Below, in pieces: positions 1 through 11,912 of a DNA stretch of 64,000 bases. Below the pieces are notes generated by a model. It saw only the letters and a program-made list of their open reading frames with translations. It searched no databases and was not told the DNA's origin. The DNA lies in contig OZ005693.1 of the NCBI GenBank assembly GCA_963930775.1, positions 10,831,525-10,895,524 of the forward strand. The letters are read 5' to 3'. Source of the stretch: Cliona cf. orientalis. Taxonomy: Eukaryota; Porifera; Demospongiae; Clionaida; Clionaidae. Numbering within the stretch: position 1 is the stretch's first letter; every line of letters starts with the position of its first letter. A program made the translations under genes and the position numbers.

Positions 1-103
1 ACTACAGTACATCCCATTGCCTGCTCAGGGAAGCCTAATCCCAGCAAACTAGGCAGAGTCACTCACATTTAGGTGCGTGTATACATGTATAATATTATTA
101 TAC

Positions 104-1520
104 CTTTTCCAGGTAGTATGTTGACCACACCAGGGGGAATACCAGCGCGGACGACCAGCTCAGCGAATTTCATCGCAGTCAGTGGTGTCACCTAATTATA
201 AAACACCAACATACACTATCAAAGTCGACGCACATAACATTGTAATTATTATGCTGACCTCGGCAGGTTTTAGTACGAGTGTGTTTCCAGCGGCGAGGCA
301 AGGCGCCATCTTCCAAGCCAGCATCATGAGAGGATAGTTCCATGGAACAACAAGGCCACACACTCTGCACAAAACAATAATTATACCGTATAGCCGGAAA
401 TTTGGCGGTTTGGCAGTCTGTATTACAACCGCCAAATTTAAATCCACCAATATTCTTGTAATAGCAATTTGGGGCTCAACCACCAAATTTATTTCCCGCC
501 AATATTTCCAGTTATAGTATCAAAGTGGTTTGCAGCTCATTTGGAGCACTTGATAATGTGCAAAAAGAAAAAAAAAAGTGAACTGAGCTGAAAGTTCCTA
601 GTGGGCTGAAATCCACTGTATTATCACCATTTATTTTGCCATAATGATGTACTTATAAGTTGCAAAAGCGTTGATAGCTATATACTGATCTTCACTAACT
701 AACTCCTGCACTACTTACCCAATGGGCTCCCTCTTGGTGAGACAGAGGTTAGAGTTCGGTCTGGCGTTGTTGATGGGGATAGTGGAGCCCTGTATCTTGT
801 CGCACCAGCCGGCAAAGTAGCGGAAAGTGTCGATGGAGAATCCCACGTGTGTCTTGAGGGCCAGCGTGTACACTGCTCCAGAGTCCACACTCTCCAGAGT
901 AGCCAGCTCCTCCTTGTGCTGGTCCATTAGGTCGGCTAATCTGCAGGAGAATAAAACACAAAGCAAGGCTTAATATTGGTAGTTTGAGTAATCAGGCAAA
1001 GAGCTCTACAGCCTCATCCCAGGTTTATGACATTGATAAACTTGTGGAGTGGCCTGGGGACAAGGTTACATATATGAAGATGTATCTAGTCATGGCTCCT
1101 CACCTGTAGATGAGCTTCCCTCTGTCTCTGGCGTTCATGTTCTTCCACGGACCCTTCTCAAAGGCATCCTGAAATTATAACAACAATGCCATCTTCTACA
1201 TTATGTGTCACACACATGGGGGGGGGGGGGGGGGGGGGGGGGTTAGTAGTATGCAGTGTCTAGAATCTGGTGAATACAACCTTTTGAGCAAGCTACACCT
1301 ACACATAAGATCTACTTCCAACCTTGGCAGCCTTGATAGCTTTCTCCACATCCTGAGCTCCGGAGGCAGCTAGCTCGCAGATGGCAGCCTCATCGGTGGG
1401 GTTGATGGTCTGGTAGGTCTTACCATCAGATGCATCCATGAACTCATTGTTGATGAAACACTGACGTGGGCAGCGTATCTCAAGATTGTTGGCTTTGATG
1501 ATGGCCTGAGGAAGAGGGAT

Positions 1521-1562
<42 letters not shown>

Positions 1563-4329
1563 GGAGGGAGGGAAAGAAATAATATAAGTGTGTGTAGATG
1601 CATAGGTGCTTTGCCCCCTAGGCATGGGATTGGTAGTAGGAAGATAAAATCTGCTAAATTTTCATGGATTGGCTACAATAGTGATATCGTAGCACAGACT
1701 TACAGCATCATACTCGAGCTCAGTGTCCTGTCCTCCGCGACTGGTCAAGACCAGCTGCTTCACAAATTCCGAGAACGTTGAATTCATGTACACGTCATCG
1801 TTTTCCATCTCGACCCCCGTCATCTCCCGCACCTCCTCCAGGAGGCGTGTCACATCCATAGACCCCGCCCCACTCTTGAAAAAGTCCGTATGTTCATCGA
1901 TGGTTTGCCCAGAGAGAATTCCTGACCAGATGGTGCGAATTTTTTCCTGCAATTGCTCCTCCTCGGGGGTTAGCTCAAGCTTTTCGTGCTTCTCTGCTTT
2001 ACCCCACTTCCATGCTGGGATCATGTGACCATCTTCAAACTGTATCTGTGTCACCAGTACCTGAAGTGTGCACAAAATAGTATGTGCTCATGACGACGAC
2101 CTTTACCAACTCTACAATCACTAGTTGGTAAAGGTAGTCAAACTAAAATCTATTGTTATGTGCATGTGTGGCGTAGCACAGCTTGATAACTACATGTATA
2201 CATGTACCTATGCTTAATATAATAATTTATTCATGAGAGCATAAAATGGGGGTGTAAAATAATATGCCATGATTATAAGTACACATGATCATAATTATAA
2301 TGATGTTGCTATGACCATTAGAGCTAGGCGGTGTGTCCAAAATACATCCTTGTCAGCAAAGTATTAGGTACGTATAGCTAGCTGCAAAGTGCCATGGCCC
2401 ATCGAATGCTTCAAGCTCAACATATCTTTCGCTACCAAAGCTTCCACATCAACAAGAGCCAACCCCTCGGCCGTGGCTCCTATGGAGCTGTCTACAAGGC
2501 CAAGTGTGACCAGCTGCCCTGTGCTGCTAAAGTCCTCCACCCAACAATCCTAGACCCTGCAGACCCAGGAGCAGGCAAGATCATGGACAGGTTTCAACAG
2601 GAGTGTGGCTTTCTTGAAAGCATCCGACATTCAAACATTGTACAGTACCTCGGCATGACTAGAGATCCTGAGTCCAGACTACCAGTGCTGCTGATGGAAC
2701 TGCTTGACGAGAGTTTGACAAAGATGCTTGAACGCTCACAACAGTCGCTAGCCTACTGTGTTCAAGTGGATATTTGCCACGATATAGCTTTAGCAGTCGC
2801 CTACCTCCACTCCAATGACATCATCCACAGAGACCTCTCCAGCAACAATGTGCTGATGATTGCTGGGAGAAGAGCTAAAGTGACCGACTTTGGCATGTCC
2901 AAGCTGGTCGATTCAGCTCCAAGCATGACCCCTCTCACCACATGCCCAGGAACACTGGCCTATATGCCTCCAGAAGCACTGAGGGAGCCACCAAGGTACA
3001 CAAAGAAGCTGGACTGCTTCTCTGAGGGTGTGATCATGATACAAGTGTGCACCTGACTGTGGCCTGAGCCTGGACCTAGAAATCAACTCGTTCCTGACTC
3101 TAGATCTCCTACTGGAATGACAGGCATGCCTGTACTCGAAACCGAAAGGAGAAAAAATCATATCGATAAGATAAATCCTACCCATATGTTGCTACCAATA
3201 GCAGTGGACTGTCTCCATTACCAGGAGAATGATCGACCTTCAAGTGAGGAGCTGTGCCAGAGGCTGGCTGGTCTCAAGGAGTCTAGGGAGTACAGAGAGA
3301 GCACAAGTCAAATACAGGATGAAGTTCAATCGAATAGCGATCAAGTTCTCCTGCTGACACAGCAGTTGCAAGAAAAAGATAAACAAATTCTTGAAAAGGA
3401 TAAAATAATTCAGGAAATGGGTGATGCAAACAATCGACAAGTTCAAGATGAACACAAAGCATTACAACAGAAAAATAATGAAATTCAAGAACGAGATAGG
3501 TTATTGCAGCAGGAGAGACAACTTCAAGAAGAGGTAACATCACAAGAGAGACAACTTCAACAGTCAAACCAACAGCTGGAAGAACAAGAGCAAGTGACGG
3601 CAGAGATCCAGCAGACTAACCACTCTCTACAGAGACAGGTGGAACAACTGCAACAACAGCTGAGTCAGCAAAGTCTAAAGCCACCACAGCCACCTCCTCC
3701 TTCCCAAGCTCAGGTTAGGGGAAGACAACTCCAAGTAGACCACAAGCCACACCCACACAGCATTAGGGAGATGTCATTAAACTGGAAAGATGGCGGAAAG
3801 GCACCACTGAAAATAATCAGGGGAGCTGCTGTGGTGGATGGGGATATGGCTTACTTCATAAGCTGCAATGGTGAAGTGTGTTCCTACAATGTACCTACCA
3901 AAAAATGGACCAAATTTCCAAAATGTCCCAATATGTGTAGTAGTTTAGCAGTCATCAATGGTCAACTGACAGCTATTGGTGGATGTAAAAATCCATACAA
4001 AACTAATACACACTCCAACCAACTGCTCAGTCTGCCAGGTTACAAGGAGGTCTTCCCCGCCATGCCAACAAAGAGACGAGCTACGACTGCAGTGACATCA
4101 AAGAAGCACCTCATAGTGGCTGGTGGGATAATTGGATTGTCAGATAGGTATAAAATAGTAGAAGTGATGGATACTAAAAGTCTAGTCTGGTCAACAGTGG
4201 CCAGCCTCCCTCACCCCTATACTGGAGCATCAGTGACCATCTATGGAGATCAACTCTACATGCTGGGAGGAGCAGATGACAAAGCCTGGACCAAGTCAGT
4301 GCTGACCTGCTCACTGACAGAACTACTAC

Positions 4330-4364
<35 letters not shown>

Positions 4365-7300
4365 ATATGGCACAGAGTTGCTGATGCCCCAGCTTATAGC
4401 TCCACCTGTGCAGCTGTCAATGGAGAGCTACTGGCAGTTGGTGGACGTGATGAAGATGATAAACCTTTGTCTGCCATTCATAAGTACAACCCAACAACTA
4501 ACTCCTGGGATCTCATCAGCAACATGCCAACTGCTAGATATCTCAGTCTTATTGCAGTCCTCCCAACCAATGAGATGATGGTTGTTGGTGGTACCATTGG
4601 AACGATGACGCACGATGTTCTTGATATAATCGATTTTAGCCAATCTTAATCAGTTAAAACTAATTTTTCTAGTAATCTGATTATTATATTGTTGAGCCAC
4701 TTTTGTTTTTTATTTAGTGTGTGTACTAAATAATATTTGTGCTTCTGCTTGGCCATGGACCACACTTACATGTACATGTACATGAAGATCTGCCATGTGC
4801 TGTTTCAACTGCCTATGCCTGAGCTCGTTAGGTAAAGGTCGTCAATTCATAAGTATACACACTACATGTGCAAGGGTTTAGTCCAAGATAAAATTTTAGC
4901 CATTATAGAGGAGTGGCCTTATCCTAGAGATTTTTTCCTATACATGTATATATGTGGTAATACAGTCAGGTGTGGGCCATTAAGAAGAGTTCCACTGCAG
5001 ATATCTAGCCAAGTGAGAGTGGTGGCATTATTCACTGTAATAATATTATAATTACTAATTAAACTATGGTATAGCAGGGAACTTTGGCGAGGTTTTTAGC
5101 TGGCAATTTCGTGAATTTGGTACAGATTGCCAAACTAAAAACTCACCAATTTAATTGCAAGCTCGCCTATGGCAGTAAGCATTCAGATCACCAAATTTTG
5201 ACTTGCCTTTTTGCAAAATTTAACACTCACCAAAGTTACCTGCTATATTATGGCAAAGGAAATGTTGGACTCATAATGTGGTGCAGCACCGCTCTACCAC
5301 TCTTTGCACTGTACCTTCTTTCCATCACTGCCGAAAATGTACATTCCATCATTGTTGACAACAGCTGGTCGAGCAAGCCCAGATATATTGACCTCTGACC
5401 CCTCTACTGGCAGGCAGTCATCAATGTACCGAGAGCCATAGAATGTTATCATCTATACAAAAGTTTCGTACAAATGCAATACAACTGATGCAAATTGTAC
5501 ATGCACATGTATGTAGTTATCCAAGGTTTGTATGCAGTATAGAAGCACAAATCCCGAGGGATGAGTGCTTCTATACTTCATACAAAGCGAGGGATTGGTC
5601 AATAACTATTTTCTAACCCATTGTTTCCATGGATACAATAAACATGTTTTTAGCCCCCAAGAACTGTATGAATGTTTGCCCTGGCCCTCAGGAACTGTAT
5701 AATAGTAAACATATGGACATGAGCCCTACAAGGAGGGACTGTATCACATATACAGTACCTTGTATACCTTAGCAACCACATAGCAACGGGCTAGAAACAT
5801 GATAATAACATGAAGTACAAGAGTACTAAGTGCTGGTTCTTCAGGATAGGAAAAATCAGGCATATCCAATACTCTGACAATATTATTCTCTGTGTACACT
5901 TAGAAATAATAGGGAGGAATATTAATAATAAGTCAGGAGTGGTAAATCCCTCTGCTCACCTAACCACTCTCTAAAGGAAAGAATCTTTCCAACCTTTTCA
6001 ATATACTCGGGATGATGCAATTATCATCTTATCACTGTACCTGTCCGTCAATCTTTGACCACGCCCCTGGAACTTTGTCACTGCCTCGGATGAAGTTGTG
6101 TATCCGGAGAGCCGGCTGGTTCCAGTTGACCTCTGCGACCTCTTTCTTCTGCCAGATCTGGTCGTACGTGGCCCCGCCCTCCCACTGGGGCACGTTGGGG
6201 GCTTTCCCCTCACTAATTAGACGAACAGCTTCACCCTATGAGGAAAGATTAAAGATGACACTTTCCATCTGCTTTCCCTCTCGCTCTCTCTCTTTCTCTC
6301 TCTCCCTTCCTCCGTCTCTACTGTTCATGAATATTAATACCATTGCTCGTATTCCCTCAGGGTAGAGGAATCGTGAGTAGAGTGAGTCCACCGTATCGCT
6401 GATGTCGACGTCCGTCTCCTTTTGCAGCAGTATTGGTCCGGTGTCCAGTCCATCGTCCGCCCAAAACACTGTAAACCCCGCCTTCTGGTCACCATCCAGG
6501 AGGGTCCTGAGAGAGGAAGGAAGTCAAGGATGTTTATTTTGAATTTTCAAGCCGTTAATAATTTCTCGACCATATCTAGCGGAAAGCCAGAGAAACTATG
6601 ACTAAAGGCATTATTCGATTCATGGAACCCCCCCCCCCCTTTTCAAATATTAAATTTTGTAGTTATCAGTTGATGGATAATGATCCTCTAATCCTCAAAT
6701 AGGTCCCCCTTAACCCCATCCCACAGTCAAAAATTCACATTTTGATCAATCTGATGTACTATATAGTTGATACCTAATGCTCCCTTAATCCCCAGCCCCC
6801 ACGATAATAATATGGTCAAAAATATATTGTTTTGTAGTATGAAGTGACACACCAGTTGATGGCTGATGCACCCCTGTGCTTGGGAAGGATGGAGGGATGG
6901 TAGATGATGGAGCCATGCTGTGGACTGTTGATGACGTCCATGGGAATGAACTGGGTGCAGAAGGGCATCACATTCAACTCAGCTCCAAAGGACTTGTACT
7001 TCTCAAACACCTGAATAGAGACACACAAAGTGCAAGCATATGTACAAAATTAATATCAGATTAGAGAGAAGTGGGCACAAAGTGTAGGCATAATAATTAT
7101 TATGTACCAAATTAATATCAAATTTTCATAGTGGAGGTATGTACAAAATTAATACCAGATTAATATGGACATGAATAAAGCTGCCAATGATAATAATGGC
7201 ATGCACTTGGCAGCTTCATTCCCCCCCCCCCCCTTTCCCCCTCTGTCTTCCTCCTTTCATCTTTCTCTCTCTCCCTCCTCACCTCTGGAATAATCTCTCC

Positions 7301-8163
7301 CTTCTTTCTCCACTGTTTGAACTTGAGTACTGGGACTCCATCTTCTTCTGCCACTTCAGCCAGAGGGTCAGGTCTTCCACCAACATCGGGAATAGTGAAG
7401 ACGGCTACTACCTCATGACCTTGAGTTCGCAGCAGCTTATACACCTGCACCATAGAGCAATGACATAGCAACCTGAAATTTTCAATCCCAATTCTAAGAT
7501 ACCAAGAATAGGTGATGAAGGGTCAATATATATACAGAGTATAATAATAATATTATTATGTGATAATTAGCACATACCATATAAATTCTAATTACAGCAC
7601 CAAAAAAAATAATTCAGAATCGTGCTTGGTGTTCCCATTAGAACGTTTAAAAATTACTTAAGGTGCCAGTTTTCATATCTCTGACTACACTTTGCGCTAT
7701 AATTACAACAATAATAATATTATTCAATGCCAAGTGGCGCTAATATTAGAGTGGTGCTGTAATTCACTGCTCTAATTCTCTGGGCATATCGTCACTGAAT
7801 AAATGGAATAGCCCAAATTCAATATTAATTTATATCTACCTCTCTTCCGAATAGAGATTGACCGATAATGGCCACCTTCATTGGTCTGGGACCAGTCGAT
7901 CCTTCACTGCTTGATAAAGGAGCTGTCCCACTAAACGATCTCGGAGAAATTCCCAATCGAGGGAGAGGAATGGACGATCTTGCTCTCCCGAACCGCGACA
8001 AGCCATGTCTCAGACCCTGAGAAACGGTCGCGGTGGGGTACACAGATTGAGTGGTGGTACTATACAGTTGAGAGCGACGATAGCGTAGCACAGATCGCGA
8101 GACAGACGACGAGGGTCGGCCTCGACGCACGCCAAGCTGAAAGAGAACTCCTGATGCTGACAT
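104..8163 (-). CDS. ALDH1L: ALDH1L-type 10-formyltetrahydrofolate dehydrogenase, 5' part (C-terminal half outside window)
   Basis: The enzyme oxidises 10-formyl-THF to THF and CO2 with NADP+. Coding exons (complement): 7840-8163, 7283-7444, 6853-7010, 6341-6506, 6041-6235, 5315-5452, 1704-2060, 1323-1505, 1104-1168, 719-940, 259-364, 104-191; all phases agree and give 721 codons before the window edge. Residues 1-94 form an Arg/Ser-rich presequence with almost no acidic residues. [12 protein letters not shown] at 95 opens the formyl-THF hydrolase domain. After subtracting 94, His in HPSILP is 106, Asp in DDGLDTG is 142 and Ser in KSGAGSMDV is 354, exactly the known catalytic His/Asp and phosphopantetheine Ser of rat FDH. 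The ALDH domain starts near residue 500 ([22 protein letters not shown]); its catalytic Cys/Glu lie beyond the window. The presequence suggests a mitochondrial, ALDH1L2-like enzyme; orthology to L1 or L2 is not resolved. The intron at 2061-5314 holds a nested gene. Confidence 0.95.
384..519. mobile_element. MITE, family A (TACCGTATAGCCGG ends), internally deleted copy
   Basis: Begins TACCGTATAGCCGG and ends with the degenerate inverse CCAGTTATAGTA. The interior is built of TTTGGCGG/CCGCCAAA-type motifs. It lies in an ALDH1L intron. Fuller copies of the same family are at 49151-49371 and 63674-63873. It is non-autonomous with no coding capacity. Ends beginning with TA suggest TA-target insertion (Tc1/mariner-like), which is inference. 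Confidence 0.75.
1218..1242. repeat. poly(G) run of about 25
   Basis: A homopolymer run of G in the ALDH1L intron between exons 1104-1168 and 1323-1505. Its length may not be reliable in the assembly. Confidence 0.9.
2394..4649 (+). pseudogene. TKL-like kinase / coiled-coil / kelch-repeat gene nested in an ALDH1L intron, one in-frame TGA
   Basis: One intronless frame of 752 codons, open except for TGA at 3054-3056 (codon 221). Residues 24-220 are a kinase N-lobe and most of the C-lobe: Gly loop GRGSYGAV (26-33), Lys46 in CAAKVLH, Glu70 of helix C, HRDLSSNN (145-152), DFG (165-167), MPPEAL (191-196). After the TGA the frame continues with a Trp-Pro-Glu-Pro-Gly-Pro-Arg stretch and a helix I-like [17 protein letters not shown] Gln/Glu-rich coiled coil follows (about codons 300-430), then about five kelch blades (GGCK, AGGI, LGGA, VGGR, VGGT) and a Ser run encoded by TCA repeats at 4332-4365. 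TGA looks like a C-to-T change of an Arg codon. SEGV replaces the usual SFGV just before it, a second sign of decay. I infer a recently disabled or sequence-error copy of a sponge-expanded kinase-kelch family; the product could be a truncated kinase. Confidence 0.85.
4650..5314. other. Remainder of ALDH1L intron, AT-rich, holding one MITE
   Basis: No exon is recognisable between the end of the kinase-kelch frame and the next ALDH1L exon at 5315. The only structure I can define is the inverted-repeat element at 5065-5252. Confidence 0.6.
5065..5252. mobile_element. MITE, family D (TATGGTATAGCAGG ends)
   Basis: The left end TATGGTATAGCAGGGAACTT matches the inverse of the right end (AAGTTACCTGCTATATTATG) with few changes. 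The imperfect terminal inverted repeats are about 27 bp in a 188-bp element. The interior contains AT-rich CACCAAA/TTTGGCG motifs similar in style to family A. There is no coding capacity. Confidence 0.65.
5528..5584. repeat. Short inverted repeat (hairpin) in ALDH1L intron
   Basis: GTATGCAGTATAGAAGCAC is followed after about 19 bp by its near-perfect inverse GTGCTTCTATACTTCATAC. It may be the end of an interspersed repeat whose limits I could not define. The rest of 5453-6040 holds no recognisable gene. Confidence 0.6.
7575..7788. mobile_element. Degenerate MITE, related to family E
   Basis: The left end TACCATATAAATTCTAATTA with CAGCACC following resembles the family E element at 19057-19283. 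The inverse GGTGCTGTAATT occurs near 7753. The right boundary is uncertain. It lies in the first ALDH1L intron. Confidence 0.5.
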
Positions 8164-8422
8164 GATAGCTCCTCTCTGATCACAGGAGAAGTCGTGATCG
8201 GCTTTAATAGGTGGGAGGAGTATAGGTGTGACTATCGTTATACTAGTCACATGGAAGCCACGTGTTATTATGCGCATGCGTAGACCTATTCAAAAAAGTA
8301 AAGTGGGCGTGGAATGGGCGGGGCATAACTGTTGCTGCCATAACAACATCAACACAGTTGGTACATCAAAACCCTTTGCTTCTTTCTTCCACACGAGATA
8401 CAAGCATGAAGATATTAACGGA
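8164..8422. promoter_or_regulatory. Divergent promoter shared by ALDH1L (-) and TTLL3 (+)
   Basis: About 260 bp separate the chosen ATG of ALDH1L (8163, minus) from that of TTLL3 (8423, plus). The interval contains the palindrome-like TGCGCATGCG at 8271-8280, which matches the NRF-1 core, and GC-rich GTGGGCG/GGGCGGGG boxes near 8304-8330. There is no TATA box next to either start. Head-to-head spacing this short suggests bidirectional transcription; start sites are not determined. Confidence 0.6.
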
Positions 8423-11400
8423 ATGGCGTCCGTAGGCGAGAATTCTGATTGCGTATCATCATCTGACACGCGAAACTCGTCTAAAAACGTGACGATGGAG
8501 AGCTTTCATCGGGAAGACCCTGAACTTTTTCACTTGCAAGCAGCTCGAGTTGGAGGTGGTCTTCGCGTTTCCCTTGCTAGAACATCGGGTACTCCAACGC
8601 CATCCTGCGCATGCGTCACGAACGACTGCAGAGGTCTGCGCTCTCACTCCACCAAACTATTACTTGAGAGAAGTCGGGAACATACCCAGTCTCGTGCAAG
8701 GAGACACTCTAGTGCTCAACTGGCCAGAAGTACAAGCCACTTGGTGTCCGATCGCCACGCACAAGCGCAATCATCCAATGGAGTGCTTTTGTATGTGCAC
8801 AGTCCAACACACATGGGCACATATGCAGAAAAGAAAGATTCCAAGCTTTTGAAATTAGATTCCCAGGGAAAAGGTGACCAGTGTGGATATTATGTGCATG
8901 TAAGTCGAGAGTCTAAGCATGATCTGCTGACTAAGCAAAATTCGCACCAGAGAAGCCTCTCATTCAACTGTGGTCGAGGTAGTGAGATGCTGTTGTCAAG
9001 GGAACAAGCCCCACCCACCTGTCGAAGGCGTGTCCTCACCGATTACGAAACGAACCTGACATTCAAACCAAAACTCAACACTCACAGCTTAAGAATTGCT
9101 TTGAGGAAGTCTCGGAACAGCCTACCACTCATAAACCGACTCTCGGAGGTCCGAAAGAACCAGCTGCCCCGCTACGACCAGGAACATTTGACCTTTGCAC
9201 CCAAGCTCAACCCACTCAGTATGAAGCTTGCACACGAGAGAGCATCCAAGATGCCAGAGGTGAGATAGAGAGCCTGTAATACATGAAGTAAGAATGCACT
9301 ATACTACTTTGAGTAGTTTATATTGCACACATGTGGCTAAGTTGATGTACATAATTATAGAGACACTTTTGTTTGCGGGTACTAAATTTAGCGAAATTAG
9401 TGATTTGCCAAATTTTCACTAAAAACTGTATCCGCGATTATTAAAATGTTCAATATTTTCAAATGAATGTTAATTTTGAAATAATCGCCAAAAATGAGGT
9501 ATACCCGCAAAAATTTGTACCCGAAAATAATTGTAATTCCAAAGAAATTGTCGCACTAAGTCATAGATAGTATTGATTTTCTGTCAAATATAATGTATGA
9601 TATCCATGGTTCTATAGCTATCCCTCGATCCCCACTCTCTGCAGGTACAGGCCAGGCAAGCACAGCAGACTGCAGCCCGGCTAGCAGAGGCCAACTCCAA
9701 CTGCACCTTCAAGCCACAGGTCTCTGAGAGGAGTCAGCGCATTGCACAGGGGCTCGGCACTGACTTTCTCACCAGGCAACAGAGACACCTTGCAAAGAAG
9801 CGAAAGATGGTGAGTTTGGTAGTTAGCATATTAACTAAAGATCACTTTGCATGTACCATAGATTGGGATATTTTCGCCGGTAAAATATTTCGCTTGTTAA
9901 ATTTTCACATAGTCTAATTTTCTTTGCATACATGAACGTACAACGTAATACATCATTAACGTGCACAAAATATTAATTTTCGTCGGGAAAGATCGTCAAT
10001 TTTTTAATGACGAAAATTTCCCGATCTACTGTACATAGTAAAATCTATGGTGAAATCAGTTGAAATGATTTATTGAGTTGTGCTTCAATCTATCTTAGCA
10101 AATAAACTGTGTACATGTATGTGTTGCTATACTGTAGTATGGTATAATAGTATATGAAAGTTAAAAATCTTAAAATTTAAGTTGCTCTGAGTCATTAACG
10201 TTTTTGTAATAATATATTACATATACTATGGTATATCCAGGCAGGAGTAGATTAGATAGGAGTGTTGAACTGCATACAACAGCGTTCCGGTAGGATGACG
10301 TAGTAGTATGGCTTGTAATGAAACCAAGCTGTACCTCCCAGTTTATACAGTGACACAGCCAGTCTCACATGAGGGCACAGCTGCATCTAGTGAGCCATGG
10401 CAACCACAGGTCTGAGTTTACATAACACCTACTTAAGCTACACAGCATGAGGCACTGATTACTATTTTGCTTGCGTCATCCTACCGGAATGCTATACAGG
10501 CTTCTGTATGGGAGTTCAACACTCCTATCTAATCTACTCCTGATCCAGGCCATCCCTACTTATAGAGTCTACCGACTATGATTATATTTTATCATTATAA
10601 TATAGCATGATGTCACTAGCAAGAACCCCTCGCGCCCCGCCCCCAGCCACTCTCCTACCAAACAATCAATCAAATTCAAGCCGAGAACTCTCCCTCTGGC
10701 GGCCGCTAGCCAACCCTCCCCTCACGAGGCAAGCATAATCAAGATTGGATCATAAAATTCTTATTCTTGTACCTTATACACATTATTATAAAATTTATCT
10801 CATTGTTCAGGCTGACTCAGCAAAGGCTGCTAGTTGCACCACGTCACCTCGTCGATCCAGCCTCTCCGACTCCAGTAGGGCCAGCTTCAGTGAGGAAGGT
10901 GTGGCCAATAACAATGAAACCACACCCACTGCACCAATCAATGCTTGTAACAACACCAACAACCAACCAGCTTTATCCGAGAGATATGAGCCTAAAATCA
11001 GATCGGAAAAAGGACTTTCAAATCCTAAGACCCCTCCACAAGTCAGTAAGAATTCACGGAGTAAGCGTGGTGCGCATAGAAGGACACATTCTGCTGGTGG
11101 AGAAGATGTTTCTCGGAGCTCGAGCTCGTTAAAGAAGATTACAGGGGCAGTGGGGGGAAGTCCGTCAAAGAAGGTAGAAGCACTGTTGAACGCTAGGTTT
11201 GAGAGACTCAGTGACATGGACAGAGTTAGGAGGGTCAGGCTCAACTCAGAGAGAATCACAAAGGTACTAATATTATTGTGCTATATAGCCAATTTTCATT
11301 CAAAATAGTCTGAGAACCCAAACTGCACAAGGCCTTGAAACAACCTCCTTCTCTTCAAAATATTATTACTAAGCACCCAAAGAGTGGTGGTTGTGATATA

Positions 11401-11875
11401 TAATTGATTGCTGTTTTTGTTGTTTTCTGTAGTCGAAGAGAGTGTTTCTAATCCGTGGTGGTTACCGTCGGATACGCAAGTGCCTGCGCAAACGAGGCTG
11501 GGTCGAACTGGACTACCACAGAGCCTCAATTAAACCCACCAATGAGGGGGGCACCTCCAGTCCGAAGAAGCCAATAGAGATTGTTCGTCCAAGTAAGTGT
11601 GGCGATGGTGAGGGAAGTGGTGACGATGACTCGGATGGTGCTGATGGTAATGATGGAGGGGCTGTTTCCGAGGAGGAGTATAGTGATGAAGAGGAGTATT
11701 GTATGCTGGTGAGAAAGATAGTTAAAAGAAACTGCGGTAGAAGCAATCTCCCTCTCTTTTTTTTAACAACCTCAAACATTCATTGATTTGCATAAAGGTT
11801 TCATACAAGGAGAGTGCCAACATGATTAGCTATTACATGGCACACAAAAAGCCTCCTAGTACAAACTCTCTCCCT

Positions 11876-11912
<37 letters not shown>

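Noticed and set aside
3054-3056. Selenocysteine at the TGA of the kinase-kelch gene
   Set aside because: The position corresponds to an Arg in relatives by context, no SECIS-like element was evident, and a C-to-T change explains it.
4174-4365. Minus-strand poly-Met frame
   Set aside because: It is the antisense of the TCA (Ser) repeat within the kelch region.
10745-11308. Start of a separate gene at 10745
   Set aside because: The codon there is TTG and the stretch to 10810 is intron. From 10811 it is TTLL3 exon 4 in phase with both neighbours.
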